64,000 bases of DNA from a virus: the IMG/VR virus record IMGVR_UViG_3300021963_000083, positions 1-64,000 of that record. One strand, written 5' to 3'. Below the pieces are notes generated by a model. It was not told where the DNA came from. It saw nothing but the letters and a program-made list of their open reading frames with translations, and made no database searches. Of the stretch, positions 21,055 through 30,174 are shown in pieces. The stretch's first letter is position 1; every line of letters begins with the position of its first letter. Position numbers and translations under genes: made by a program.

Positions 21055-21804
21055 ATGCAAATAAACATTCCAACAAATTGTCCATCATGCAACAGCTCTC
21101 TTGTTCTTATTAACGATCTTCTCTATTGTCGGAATACAGACTGTGGCTCAATGAGTCGTAAGCGTGTCGAGCATTTTGCATCAACGCTTAAAATCAAAGG
21201 TCTGGGTCCAGCAGCAGTGGAGAAGTTAGAACTATCTAGTCCTCTAGATATTTATAACCTAAGCCTTGAGGATATTTCTGAAGGCTTAAACTCGGAGAAG
21301 TTAGCAGCTAAGCTGTTTGATGAGATTGAGCAATCTAAGTCTAAACAACTTAATGATGTGCTACCTGCTCTGGGTATTCCGCTAATCGGTAAAACGGCTA
21401 CAGATAAACTTGCTAAGATTTGTGATGACATTGAGTCCATTACAGAACAAACGTGTAGTGATGCTGGCCTTGGGCCGAAGGCTACAGAAAACCTTATCAA
21501 TTGGCTAAATGATAACGACTGGTACTTATTCTTACCGCACAATCTTAGTTTCGGAAGTACCAAGGCTATTAGTCAAGTAAGTAAAGGTGTAGTCTGTATC
21601 ACAGGAAAGCTTAACAGCTTCAAGACAAAAGCGGAAGCCCAAGTCGAACTAGAACGACTAGGTTATGTAGTTAAGTCCTCTATAACGAAGGATGTAACTA
21701 TTCTAGTAAATGAGAGTGGTAAAGAAACCACAAAAACGCAAAAAGCCAGAGAGTCTGGTGTTTTTGTTATCACAGACCTAAATCTATTTATCAATGGAGA
21801 ATAA
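21055..21804 (+). CDS. ligB: NAD-dependent DNA ligase, zinc finger, HhH and BRCT part (LigB)
   Basis: Residues C9, C12, C25 and C30 form the ligase zinc finger (NCPSC ... LYCRNTDC). Helix-hairpin-helix repeats follow (LKIKGLGPAAVEKL, LPALGIPLIGKTATDKL, DAGLGPKATENLINWL), then a BRCT domain from about residue 177 (VVCITGKLNSFKTKAEAQVE to VFVITDLNLFI). These are precisely the parts missing from the product at 19442. Both genes together equal one bacterial LigA; T5 has the same division. It has its own promoter, so subunit amounts could be set separately. Confidence 0.92.
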   Translation: MQINIPTNCPSCNSSLVLINDLLYCRNTDCGSMSRKRVEHFASTLKIKGLGPAAVEKLELSSPLDIYNLSLEDISEGLNSEKLAAKLFDEIEQSKSKQLNDVLPALGIPLIGKTATDKLAKICDDIESITEQTCSDAGLGPKATENLINWLNDNDWYLFLPHNLSFGSTKAISQVSKGVVCITGKLNSFKTKAEAQVELERLGYVVKSSITKDVTILVNESGKETTKTQKARESGVFVITDLNLFINGE

Positions 21805-21811
21805 TTAAATT

Positions 21812-22528
21812 ATGACTACCCCAAAATGGACCGAAGAACGCACCGCACAACTAGTTGATGGCGTTGCCGACGAGTCCCCAGTAAGCCGCGCAACTGTTGC
21901 GGAACTAGCCGATGAGCTAGAAACAAGCACTCGTTCAATTTCATCGAAGCTGCGTAAGCTAGGCTACGACGTTGAGTTGGCTTCTGCTGCTCCTCGTGCG
22001 TTCTCTGATGAAGTTACTGCCGAATTGCGTGATTTCGTTCTCGACAACAGCGGTGAATACACCTATGCTGAGATCGCAGAAAACTTCCCAGGCGACTACA
22101 CTGCCAAGGCTATCCAAGGCAAGATCCTTTCGATGGAACTTACCAGCCACGTTAAGGAAGCTCCTAAGGTTGAGCATGCCAAGTCGTATACTGCTGAAGA
22201 AGAAGCACTTGTTCTTAACTTCATCCGTAGCGGCAAGTTCGTAGAAGAAATTGCTGACGCAGTTGGCAAGTCAGTTCAGTCAGTTCGTGGTAAGGCTCTA
22301 AGCCTGCAGCGCGCTGGTGAAATCGACGCAATGCCAAAGCAGCGTGATGTTAAGGGTCCAGCTGCTGATCCACTAGAATCTATCGGTGACGTAGCTGCTA
22401 TGTCGGTTGCTCAGATCGCTGAAAAGATTGGCAAGACCGAGCGCGGTGTAAAGACCATGCTAACACGTCGTGGCCTCAAGGCTGCTGACTATGACGGTGC
22501 AGCTAAGAAAGAGAAAGCTGCTGCTTAA
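21812..22528 (+). CDS. Repeated helix-turn-helix DNA-binding protein (238 aa)
   Basis: Three or four related HTH units are visible: ATVAELADELETSTRSISSKLRKLGY, the FSDEVTAELRDFVLDNSG / YTYAEIAENFPGDYTAKAIQGK unit, KFVEEIADAVGKSVQSVRGK and SVAQIAEKIGKTERGVKTML. Each ends like a recognition helix. The protein is acidic with an Ala/Lys tail. Similar multi-HTH proteins are frequent in marine phages; the repetition suggests binding to repeated sites or wrapping of DNA. It resembles the product at 18470. A terminator-like hairpin follows. Confidence 0.7.
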   Translation: MTTPKWTEERTAQLVDGVADESPVSRATVAELADELETSTRSISSKLRKLGYDVELASAAPRAFSDEVTAELRDFVLDNSGEYTYAEIAENFPGDYTAKAIQGKILSMELTSHVKEAPKVEHAKSYTAEEEALVLNFIRSGKFVEEIADAVGKSVQSVRGKALSLQRAGEIDAMPKQRDVKGPAADPLESIGDVAAMSVAQIAEKIGKTERGVKTMLTRRGLKAADYDGAAKKEKAAA

Positions 22529-22546
22529 GTTTTCTCTTTAAGTGAA

Positions 22547-22586
22547 AGCCGGAGCAGCTTAAATGCTGCTTCGGCTAAACTTGTTT
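22547..22586 (+). terminator. Hairpin terminator before the helicase gene
   Basis: AGCCGGAGCAGC (22547-22558), loop TTAAAT, GCTGCTTCGGCT (22565-22576), 12 bp with one G-U, then AAACTTGTTTT. The delayed U-tract suggests partial termination. Confidence 0.65.
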
Positions 22587-22599
22587 TAAGGAGATAACT

Positions 22600-23997
22600 T
22601 TGAACCTCGCTAGTGCACTTTTCAAAAGGATTCTCGAAACAGAAGACTTTGATACTTGGTCCAGCTTAAGACGGCACTATCTGCCTAGTGAGTATCACGT
22701 AATTTATGATGTTATCGACAAACAAATCGACTCATACCATAAGTTACCAACGATCGAAGAACTTAAGCTGGCAGTTAGAGACGCACCTACCTTAGACAAA
22801 GTCTATGCTATTCAAGCAGTTGAGGTAGATGCAGAACCCTTTCTTCTGTTAGACTATCTAAAGAACGAATTTACACAAAAAGAGACTCTATTCCAACTAC
22901 ATAGATATGTAGAAAACTCTATCTCGTTTGAGACGGCAGAAGAAACATTAGAGTCTCTATACGATATTATCTCTAGGATTGAAGATAAGGTAGAATTAAA
23001 AGCTATCGAAGACAATCTACAGAAGATGAACCTATTCGAGTCGGATAGTGAGATTGCCGAGTATATTCCTCTCGGACTTAACGCAGAGTTTGACAATAAA
23101 GTCCGCTTTAAAAGTTCAGACTATATTCTTATGGGCGGTAAGCGCGGCTCAGGTAAGTCAATTACCTGCTCTAATTTAGCGAATACTGTCTATAATCGTA
23201 ATAAATCTGTGCTATTCTTCACTATCGAAATGCCGACTCGTGAAGTCCTTCAGCGTCAATGCGCTATTGGATCGGGTGTTCCACACTCTAAGATTAAGTA
23301 TAGAACACTCGACAATTTAGAATGGTTTAAGGTTGCTCAATGGTGGGCTGATCGCTATGAAAATGGTGATGTTCACTTAGAAACCTATAAAAAGCATAGG
23401 GACTTTGATAAGTTTCATGCTGCCCTTCAGAAAGAAAATCTTAACTCAGTACAGATAGATATTGTGTATGACCCTGTACTAACTCTACCGAAACTAAAAG
23501 CCGAGATCATTAAAAGAACTAGGAAACTAGGTAATGTTGGCTTAATTATCGTTGACTATGTTAACCAGATTAAGAGAACAACTTCCTCAGAAGATCGCTT
23601 TGACTGGAAAGATCAGATTGTGGTTAGTACCGCTCTGAAAACTATTGCTGGTGAACTTCAAATTCCTGTGTTCTCGCCGTATCAAATTGATGCTAGTGGT
23701 GAGGCCCGTTTCGCTAAGGGTATTCTAGACTCTGCGGATGCCGCATTTATTCTAGAAGCTGGCCCCGATTCCGTACAATTTACTTGTACTAAGATGCGTG
23801 GTGATGCTAAGATTAATTTCACATCTAAAACTGACTGGAATACACTGACTATCGGCCCAGCAAATGGAATGGAGATCACTGTAGAGTCAGCGGAGGAAAC
23901 TCCAAAGAAGTCAAGTTTTAAGAAAAAGAAAGCACCAAGAGAGGATGAAGATACTAAACCTATTATGGATGGTATTTATGACGATCCTCCCTTTTAA
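22600..23997 (+). CDS. Replicative DNA helicase (DnaB/gp41-like, 465 aa)
   Basis: A RecA-fold hexameric helicase. The Walker A motif GGKRGSGKS is at residues 179-187, after an N-terminal helical domain. FFTIEMPTREVLQRQ is the DnaB H1a-like motif and GLIIVDYVNQIK the Walker B region; IPVFSPYQID follows as in DnaB motif H3 (sensor Q). The C-terminus is a lysine-rich then acidic tail. The start is TTG at 22600 with AAGGAGAT. It is followed by primase and polymerase genes and should unwind DNA at the fork. Confidence 0.9.
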   Translation: MNLASALFKRILETEDFDTWSSLRRHYLPSEYHVIYDVIDKQIDSYHKLPTIEELKLAVRDAPTLDKVYAIQAVEVDAEPFLLLDYLKNEFTQKETLFQLHRYVENSISFETAEETLESLYDIISRIEDKVELKAIEDNLQKMNLFESDSEIAEYIPLGLNAEFDNKVRFKSSDYILMGGKRGSGKSITCSNLANTVYNRNKSVLFFTIEMPTREVLQRQCAIGSGVPHSKIKYRTLDNLEWFKVAQWWADRYENGDVHLETYKKHRDFDKFHAALQKENLNSVQIDIVYDPVLTLPKLKAEIIKRTRKLGNVGLIIVDYVNQIKRTTSSEDRFDWKDQIVVSTALKTIAGELQIPVFSPYQIDASGEARFAKGILDSADAAFILEAGPDSVQFTCTKMRGDAKINFTSKTDWNTLTIGPANGMEITVESAEETPKKSSFKKKKAPREDEDTKPIMDGIYDDPPF

Positions 23998-24011
23998 CAT
24001 GAGGCAGGCAA

Positions 24012-24845
24012 ATGATTGTTGATGAACTTTTAACAGCGCAAGGAATAGAGTTCAGACCCAGTGGTAAAGATTATCTTATTAGGTGTCTTAGTCCAGATCA
24101 TGAAGATAGAAACCCTAGTCTTAGAATTGATAAGACTACTGGTATCTTCAATTGCCTGTCTTGTGGTTACTCTGGTAATTTATTCAATCACTTCGGTGAA
24201 AAGCCAGACTGGCTACAGATTAGACGAGAGAGGCTAAAAGGCATGATCTCTGACAAACTTGTGGAAACATCGGGACTTAGTATCCCAGAAAATGCCGTGT
24301 CATTCAATCAGGAATGGCGCGGTATATCTGCCTCTACTTTCAACAGGTTTGAGGCATTTCAACATAGTAACTCTGAATATATTGGTCGAGTAGTATTTCC
24401 CATACGAGGAATTACTAATAAGATCGTCGCATTTTGCGGTAGACACCAAGGTCAGGTAGACCCTAAGTATCTATTCCACCCTGCTGGCGCTAAATTACCA
24501 TTATTTCCTATTGTTAAACCAATACAAGGACGAATAATCCTAGTAGAAGGTATCATGGATATGATTAATCTTCACGACAAAGGACTGACTAATGCTGTTT
24601 GTGCATTTGGAGTCAACAAGGTTACAGTAGATAAAATAAATATCTTGAAAATTCAAGGAATTTCTGGTATAGATATATTCTTCGATAATGATGATGCTGG
24701 GCAGAATGGATCAACAGCATTAAAAGACTTACTAGAGCGTAATGAGCTGACTTCTCGTAATATTACATTCGGTAAAGTTAAAGACCCAGGTGAATTGACA
24801 GCCTTACAAGTGATCAAATTAAAGGAGACCTTATACAATGGCTAG
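24012..24845 (+). CDS. DNA primase (DnaG-type, 277 aa)
   Basis: The N-terminus has a CHC2-type zinc finger with C25, H30, C48 and C51 (CLSPDH ... FNCLSCG). A TOPRIM domain follows: GRIILVEGIMDMINL with catalytic E, and IDIFFDNDDAGQNG with the DxD metal site. At 277 residues it is much shorter than bacterial DnaG and has no helicase-binding domain, like T4 gp61-type phage primases. It should lay RNA primers together with the helicase upstream. It overlaps the polymerase gene by eight bases. Confidence 0.9.
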   Translation: MIVDELLTAQGIEFRPSGKDYLIRCLSPDHEDRNPSLRIDKTTGIFNCLSCGYSGNLFNHFGEKPDWLQIRRERLKGMISDKLVETSGLSIPENAVSFNQEWRGISASTFNRFEAFQHSNSEYIGRVVFPIRGITNKIVAFCGRHQGQVDPKYLFHPAGAKLPLFPIVKPIQGRIILVEGIMDMINLHDKGLTNAVCAFGVNKVTVDKINILKIQGISGIDIFFDNDDAGQNGSTALKDLLERNELTSRNITFGKVKDPGELTALQVIKLKETLYNG

Positions 24846-27126
24846 TGTAGCAATTATTGAGACTAAACCAAGTCGTAGTGACTTCCATAAAAGTTTCAAG
24901 GAGGCATTTGAGTTTGATAGGTATTGCCTATGCTCAGATCCTTCAATCAAGAAGGTTCTTAAAAAGAACGTAGATATTGAATTCGATCCAGATAACTATG
25001 AATGGGTTATTTTGGTGGGGTCGGATGCGTGTAAGTATTACACTAAGAACGCTTCCGTAACAGATTATAGTGGTAAGATTGTAGAAGACAAGTTTCTTCC
25101 AGTCATTAATCCAGCTATGGTATCATTCAAGCCAGAGTCGGCTCGACTTTGGGAAGAATCACGAGATAATATTATTGGCTATGTAACTGGCGCGAAGCGA
25201 GTTGTAAAGTATTCCACAGATCGAATCTATGGTATTACTGACTCAGAGCATCTAAAGCAGTTTCTTCGCGATGCAATTGCCAGCCCCAACCCTTTTATCG
25301 GTCTTGACTCTGAAACTACAGCACTATATCCACGTGATGGGTATGTGCTAGGTATTAGCCTTTCTTACGAACGAGATCACGGAGCATATATTGACTCCGA
25401 CTGCATTGATGATGAAGCATCAGAGCTATTCCAGCAACTATTCAACAAGAAGACTGTAGTATTTCATAACGCTAAGTTCGACTTGGCCTTCATGACTTTT
25501 CACTTTGGCTGGAACTTTCCGGTATATGAAGATACTATGCTTCTACACTATTGCATTGATGAAAACCCAGGTACTCACGGCCTAAAGCAATTGGCTCTAC
25601 AACTCACCGACTATGGTGACTATGAGCAGCCCATGTATGAGTGGATTGACGAATATCGTAAGAAGACTGGATGCTTGAAGGATGACTTCTCCTTTGATCT
25701 TATTCCATTCGATATTATCAAGAATTACGCAGCTATCGACGCTGTAGTAACATTCCTCATTTATGCAAAGCTAAAACCTGCTGTTACTAAGAATAAGAAG
25801 CTGAATCAAGTATATAATGGTATACTTATTCCGGCCTCTACCTTCCTAATTGAGATTCAGGACAATGGCGTTCCATTTGATATGGCCCGCCTAAAGTTTG
25901 CTCAAGGTGAAATGCAGAAAAGCATTGATGAATCTATTGAAGAACTATATAAGGAACCTAAAGTACGTGAATTCGAAGAAGCACAGGGGAAACCCTTCAA
26001 TCCAAACAGTGTTATGCAGCTTCGTAGTTTCTTATTCGATTACCTTGGCTTGCAACCTATTGGCAAGAAAACTAGCACAGGTGCTAATTCAACAGACGCT
26101 GAAGTCTTGCAAGAACTTGCCGACCAGCACCACGTACCGCAGCTAATTCTAAATATTCGCCAGAAAAGTAAGATTAAGAACACATACCTTGATAAAATTA
26201 TTCCACAACTCGATCGTGATGGTCGCCTACGTACTAATTTTAACATCCATGGTACTACTAGTGGACGGCTCAGTTCTTCTGGCAAGCTTAACCTTCAGCA
26301 GCTTCCTCGTGATAACCCAGCTGTCAAGGGTAGTATCAAGGCATCGCCAGGACATAAGATCGTAGCGGTCGACTTGACCACAGCAGAAGTCTACATTGTA
26401 GCAGTTCTGTCTGGTGATAAGGAGTTGATGGGTGTGTTCAAGAGTGGAGGTGACTTCCACTCTACAATGGCTAAGAAAGTATTCGGACTAGACTGTCCTG
26501 TTGCGGAAGTAAAGGCATTACACCCTCTACTACGTCAGGCTGCTAAGGCCATTACCTTCGGTATTCTTTATGGGTCTGGGCCTTCTAAGGTTAGTGAGAC
26601 TGTTAATAAGGAAGCCAAGGCTAATAATATGGACTACTACTTCAGTATTGAAGACGCCCAAGAAGCTATTAAGTCTTACTTCAAAGAATTTAGAAAGCTG
26701 CGCGAGTGGCTAACTACTAATCAGGAGTTCATTTCTAAAAATGGATATACCTATTCTTACTTTGGCCGTAAGCGTCGTCTTCCTAATGTTCTTTCAACAG
26801 ATGGTGGGATTAAGTCCCATGCTGTACGCTCAGGACTAAACTTCCTAGTTCAGTCTCCTGCTAGTGACGTCAATCTGCTTGCAGGTATTGAAATGCAGCA
26901 GCATATTAAAAAGACTGGCATGAAGGCTCGTATCTTCGCACTTGTTCATGACTCTATTCTAGCAGAGGTGCCAGAGGATGAGATCGAGAAGTACATGGAA
27001 GACCTAGAAGGATTTATTAAAACGGACCGAGGACTATCTATTCCAGGTTGCTCCATCGGATGTGATTTTGAGGTGGGTGATGATTATTCATTCGGAAAGT
27101 TTGAAAAGCAATACGGACTGGTATGA
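24838..27126 (+). CDS. DNA polymerase, family A (762 aa)
   Basis: The N-terminal 3'-5' exonuclease has DSE (157-159) in FIGLDSETTALYP, VVFHNAKFDLAFM, and NYAAIDAVVTF. The polymerase domain has motif A VDLTTAEVYIVAVLSGD (catalytic D; differs from the usual DYSQIELR), motif B RQAAKAITFGILYG, and motif C FALVHDSILAEV (HDS in place of HDE). There is no 5' nuclease domain; that is a separate gene at 34388. The residue equal to E. coli Pol I F762 is Phe, the form usually linked to virulent phages. AAAGGAG precedes the ATG. Confidence 0.96.
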   Translation: MASVAIIETKPSRSDFHKSFKEAFEFDRYCLCSDPSIKKVLKKNVDIEFDPDNYEWVILVGSDACKYYTKNASVTDYSGKIVEDKFLPVINPAMVSFKPESARLWEESRDNIIGYVTGAKRVVKYSTDRIYGITDSEHLKQFLRDAIASPNPFIGLDSETTALYPRDGYVLGISLSYERDHGAYIDSDCIDDEASELFQQLFNKKTVVFHNAKFDLAFMTFHFGWNFPVYEDTMLLHYCIDENPGTHGLKQLALQLTDYGDYEQPMYEWIDEYRKKTGCLKDDFSFDLIPFDIIKNYAAIDAVVTFLIYAKLKPAVTKNKKLNQVYNGILIPASTFLIEIQDNGVPFDMARLKFAQGEMQKSIDESIEELYKEPKVREFEEAQGKPFNPNSVMQLRSFLFDYLGLQPIGKKTSTGANSTDAEVLQELADQHHVPQLILNIRQKSKIKNTYLDKIIPQLDRDGRLRTNFNIHGTTSGRLSSSGKLNLQQLPRDNPAVKGSIKASPGHKIVAVDLTTAEVYIVAVLSGDKELMGVFKSGGDFHSTMAKKVFGLDCPVAEVKALHPLLRQAAKAITFGILYGSGPSKVSETVNKEAKANNMDYYFSIEDAQEAIKSYFKEFRKLREWLTTNQEFISKNGYTYSYFGRKRRLPNVLSTDGGIKSHAVRSGLNFLVQSPASDVNLLAGIEMQQHIKKTGMKARIFALVHDSILAEVPEDEIEKYMEDLEGFIKTDRGLSIPGCSIGCDFEVGDDYSFGKFEKQYGLV

Positions 27127-27631
27127 GTATAGGAACGAGCTTCCTTTAAATACCTTGAAGGCGTGGCGAGAAGAAATTCTCGCCACAGCCCGATTTGAAC
27201 ACACAGGATGGACTGGTGCGCCGAAGGAACCATATCGGCATTGGTGTTACGCGCCCGACTATGAAGGTCTATTTGTAAAAATATTTGAGTGCCTAAACGA
27301 ATCCTTTAAAGAAGAAGGATTGAATCTAAAACCAGAACGATTATTACTAAATGTATATAATCATGGGGATAGCTCATGGCTTCATACAGATACAGAAAAG
27401 CCAGGTTACTGGACTGCCATATTATTCATGAATGAATATTGGGATGTTAACTGGGGAGGAGACTTCGTTCTTGTTAAGAACAATGAAATATATAAGTCAT
27501 TCGCACCCACCCCAGGAAAGTTTGTACTATTTCAATCTAATATCCTACACGGCGCTAGACCCGTATCTAGAGAAGCACAGTTTCCTAGGGCGGCACTAGC
27601 TATACAATGTTCAAACGATTCCAAGATATAA
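27080..27631 (+). CDS. 2-oxoglutarate/Fe(II)-dependent oxygenase (about 183 aa)
   Basis: The double-stranded beta-helix signature is visible: HTD in DSSWLHTDTEKPGYWTAI, GGDFVLV, and FVLFQSNILHGARPVS with the second His, then R in FPRAALAI for 2-oxoglutarate. It resembles prolyl-4-hydroxylase/AlkB-like phage oxygenases. The substrate (protein, nucleobase or small molecule) cannot be read from the sequence. The ATG at 27080 with GAGGTGGG upstream lies inside the polymerase end; a TTG at 27152 is an alternative. It overlaps the next gene by 25 bases. Confidence 0.82.
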   Translation: MIIHSESLKSNTDWYEYRNELPLNTLKAWREEILATARFEHTGWTGAPKEPYRHWCYAPDYEGLFVKIFECLNESFKEEGLNLKPERLLLNVYNHGDSSWLHTDTEKPGYWTAILFMNEYWDVNWGGDFVLVKNNEIYKSFAPTPGKFVLFQSNILHGARPVSREAQFPRAALAIQCSNDSKI

Positions 27632-28104
27632 AGACAATAAAGTTTCCTGTATATGCTCTTCCATCTGTGGATTGGTATATGCAGGATGGTGTGCTGTTTA
27701 TAGACGATGGCAAAGTACTAGATGATAAGAATATGCCGGGAGCTACTCTTGGCATTAGAAGAATACAGTGTGGAAGAAAAGATCTATGTAGGCTTAAAAA
27801 AGCCTATACAGATTTTAATTCTATGATTAAGGGCAAGCACAAAATCTTCATAGATAGTAATGGAAATCCATTCGTATATAAACGAACTATAAACAGTCCT
27901 CTTATTCACCATAGAGTAGATAAACTTGAACTAAAGGGAGATTGCTCCGTCATTTGGTTCAAGAATATTAGTCATCCAATGACTATACCTCGACCTCCAT
28001 ATGGTGATGCTAGATATGCTAGAATACTATATTACAAAGGGTTTCCTTGGCTAATATATGACTTCGTACTAGAAAGAGGTAAGGACTCGTATCGACGAGT
28101 ATGA
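27607..28104 (+). CDS. Conserved phage protein of unknown function (165 aa)
   Basis: I know similar proteins from T4-like and marine phages but no function. Visible features are PSVDWYMQDGVLFIDDGKVL, a central basic region, and PRPPYGDARYARILYYKGFP WLIYDFV near the end, suggesting a compact beta-rich fold. The start overlaps the oxygenase gene. It precedes phoH with a six-base gap, so it is part of the replication message. Confidence 0.65.
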   Translation: MFKRFQDIKTIKFPVYALPSVDWYMQDGVLFIDDGKVLDDKNMPGATLGIRRIQCGRKDLCRLKKAYTDFNSMIKGKHKIFIDSNGNPFVYKRTINSPLIHHRVDKLELKGDCSVIWFKNISHPMTIPRPPYGDARYARILYYKGFPWLIYDFVLERGKDSYRRV

Positions 28105-28110
28105 GAAGAT

Positions 28111-28797
28111 ATGCGAAATAGTAAGAAGGGTCCAGGAAGGTTTGCTAAACAGCAGCACTCCATGGATTTCAAAGTAAAGAACATAACTGCACTAAATGAT
28201 AGACAGTCAAAAGTATTACGTAGCGATAAGAACCTAGTTCTAACTGGTTACGCTGGGACGGGTAAGACCTTCCTGACTTCGTATATTGCATATCATGAAA
28301 TGTTTGCAGGAAACTATGACAGACTAATCTATATGAGAAGTGCTGTGCCAACTAGAAACACTGGGTTCCTGCCTGGTACTCAAGAAGAAAAACTAGCTAT
28401 ATACGAGGCTCCATATATTGATATTGCCTCTGAGCTATTTGGCCGCGGTGATGCATATGACATTCTCAAGAAAAAAGGATTAGTACACTTTACCTCTACT
28501 TCTTATGTTAGAGGCATAAATCTTAGAAATGCTGTAATCATAGTAGACGAGACTCAGAACATGACTTATCATGAACTAGACTCAATTATTACGAGACTTA
28601 ATGATAACTGCAGAATTATGTTCTGTGGTGATATTAGACAGGCCGATCTTTATAAGAACGGACTCGAAGACTTCTATAGTGTTTTGAAGAAGATGGACGA
28701 ATTTGATTTCGTTGATTTCAAGAAAGAAGATATTGTACGTAGTGATCTAGTTAGAAACTATATCATTAAGAAAGAGCAAATTCTAAATAAAATGTAA
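28111..28797 (+). CDS. phoH: PhoH-like P-loop ATPase (228 aa)
   Basis: Walker A GYAGTGKT is at residues 46-53. MRSAVPTRNTGFLPGTQEEK is the PhoH-typical segment, NAVIIVDETQNMTYHELDSI the Walker B motif and IMFCGDIRQADL the following conserved motif. PhoH proteins are related to superfamily 1 helicases and are very common in marine phages, where they are used as a marker gene; RNA helicase or nuclease-linked roles have been proposed. It lacks the N-terminal PIN domain of PhoH2. Its role here is unknown. Confidence 0.92.
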   Translation: MRNSKKGPGRFAKQQHSMDFKVKNITALNDRQSKVLRSDKNLVLTGYAGTGKTFLTSYIAYHEMFAGNYDRLIYMRSAVPTRNTGFLPGTQEEKLAIYEAPYIDIASELFGRGDAYDILKKKGLVHFTSTSYVRGINLRNAVIIVDETQNMTYHELDSIITRLNDNCRIMFCGDIRQADLYKNGLEDFYSVLKKMDEFDFVDFKKEDIVRSDLVRNYIIKKEQILNKM

Positions 28798-28840
28798 GGC
28801 TAGTAAATAGCTAAGGGGATATATCCCGGGGATTGAATTA

Positions 28841-30142
28841 ATGAAGGCTATCATTAGCAACAAGATTTACATGACGGTAGAGCCTTCGATGTATAAGTAC
28901 CTTGATAAGGAGCTTACATATCATATTCCGTCATATAATGAGCCAGAGAAATTTGTAAGTATTAAGAACTTAAAAGTCATAAACTACAATATAGCTGGTG
29001 GAAAAATGCTGGTAGCGTTTCCAGTTGGTCGTATAGATCTTATACCAAAAACTTTTGAAATAGTTGATAAACGAGCTTATAACTACTTGGAAGACTTTCC
29101 TAAGTTTAAGTTCGAACTAAGACCAAGCCAGCAAGAGATTCATAATGAAGTAGAAGATAACTGCATCATCAATGCAAAAGTTGGTTACGGTAAAACATTT
29201 ACGGCTTTAGCTATCGCTGCTAAATTGCAACAGAAGACTCTTGTGGTAACTCACACAGTCGCTCTTCGTAATCAGTGGGAAAAAGAAGTAGTAAATACTC
29301 TAGGAATAAAACCTGGAGTAATTGGAAGTGGTAAGTTTAATATGGATAGCCATGTAGTAGTGGCTAATATACAAAGTCTTATTAAGCACGTCGGAAGAAT
29401 AAGCAGGGAATTTGGAACTGTTATTTTGGACGAAATGCACCACGTATCTAGTCCTACTTTTTCTAAAGTTATAGATGCTATGTTCTGTCGTTATAAGATT
29501 GGGCTATCTGGTACTATTGAACGCAAAGATCAGAAGCACGTAGTATTTAAAGATTATTTTGGTTCGAAGTTATTTAAGCCAGATAAAGAAAATACTATGG
29601 TTCCTGAGGTTCATGTTATCAACTCTGGGATATATTTCTCTGACAGCTCCGGAGCATCTTGGGCAGAGAAAATTAATGTGTTAAAGGAATCCTATCTATA
29701 CAAAGACTTAGTGGTTGCATTGGCAGATAAATACGCTAGTGAAGGGCACAAGGTCATCATAGTATCTGATAGGGTTGACTTTTTAAGAGCATGTAATCAT
29801 AACTCTACTTATCCCTCCGATTTAATTATTGGAGAAGTAAAGGATAGAGACGAGATAATTAGAAAGATATTTGAAGATGAGATTGACCAAATATGGGGAA
29901 CTCAAAGTCTAGTATCTGAGGGTTTGTCAATTAATCCTTTAAGCTGCTTAATACTTGCTACTCCACTTAATAATATGCCTCTACTAGAACAGTTGATAGG
30001 TCGTATTATTCGTGAGTATCCAGATAAACTGAAACCAGTCGTAGTGGACATTAGACTAGAGGGTAATACTGTCAGTAGGCAATATAACAATCGTCTAGGT
30101 CACTACATGAAAGAAGGCTATGAGATAAAATTCATAAAATAG
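28841..30142 (+). CDS. SF2 DNA helicase (UvsW / T5 D10-like, 433 aa)
   Basis: Walker A AKVGYGKT (112-119), TLVVTHTVALRNQWEKE (motif Ia), DEMH box at 197-200, GLSGTIERKD (motif III) and LEQLIGRIIREYPDK (motif VI) are all present. The N-terminal 90 residues resemble the double-stranded DNA-binding domain of T4 UvsW. T4 UvsW and T5 D10 unwind branched DNA such as D-loops and stalled forks and help recombination-dependent replication. A GGGGA ribosome binding site is near a small hairpin GGGGATATATCCC in the leader. Confidence 0.92.
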   Translation: MKAIISNKIYMTVEPSMYKYLDKELTYHIPSYNEPEKFVSIKNLKVINYNIAGGKMLVAFPVGRIDLIPKTFEIVDKRAYNYLEDFPKFKFELRPSQQEIHNEVEDNCIINAKVGYGKTFTALAIAAKLQQKTLVVTHTVALRNQWEKEVVNTLGIKPGVIGSGKFNMDSHVVVANIQSLIKHVGRISREFGTVILDEMHHVSSPTFSKVIDAMFCRYKIGLSGTIERKDQKHVVFKDYFGSKLFKPDKENTMVPEVHVINSGIYFSDSSGASWAEKINVLKESYLYKDLVVALADKYASEGHKVIIVSDRVDFLRACNHNSTYPSDLIIGEVKDRDEIIRKIFEDEIDQIWGTQSLVSEGLSINPLSCLILATPLNNMPLLEQLIGRIIREYPDKLKPVVVDIRLEGNTVSRQYNNRLGHYMKEGYEIKFIK

Positions 30143-30145
30143 TTC

Positions 30146-30174
30146 TTGACTTTTATCCTTATTTTTGGTAATAT
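30146..30174 (+). promoter_or_regulatory. Promoter-like sequence overlapping the next start
   Basis: TTGACT (30146-30151), 17 bp, TAATAT (30169-30174). The -10 box shares two bases with the ATG at 30173, so transcripts would start after that codon and are more likely to serve the ssDNA-binding-protein gene at 30568. Confidence 0.6.
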
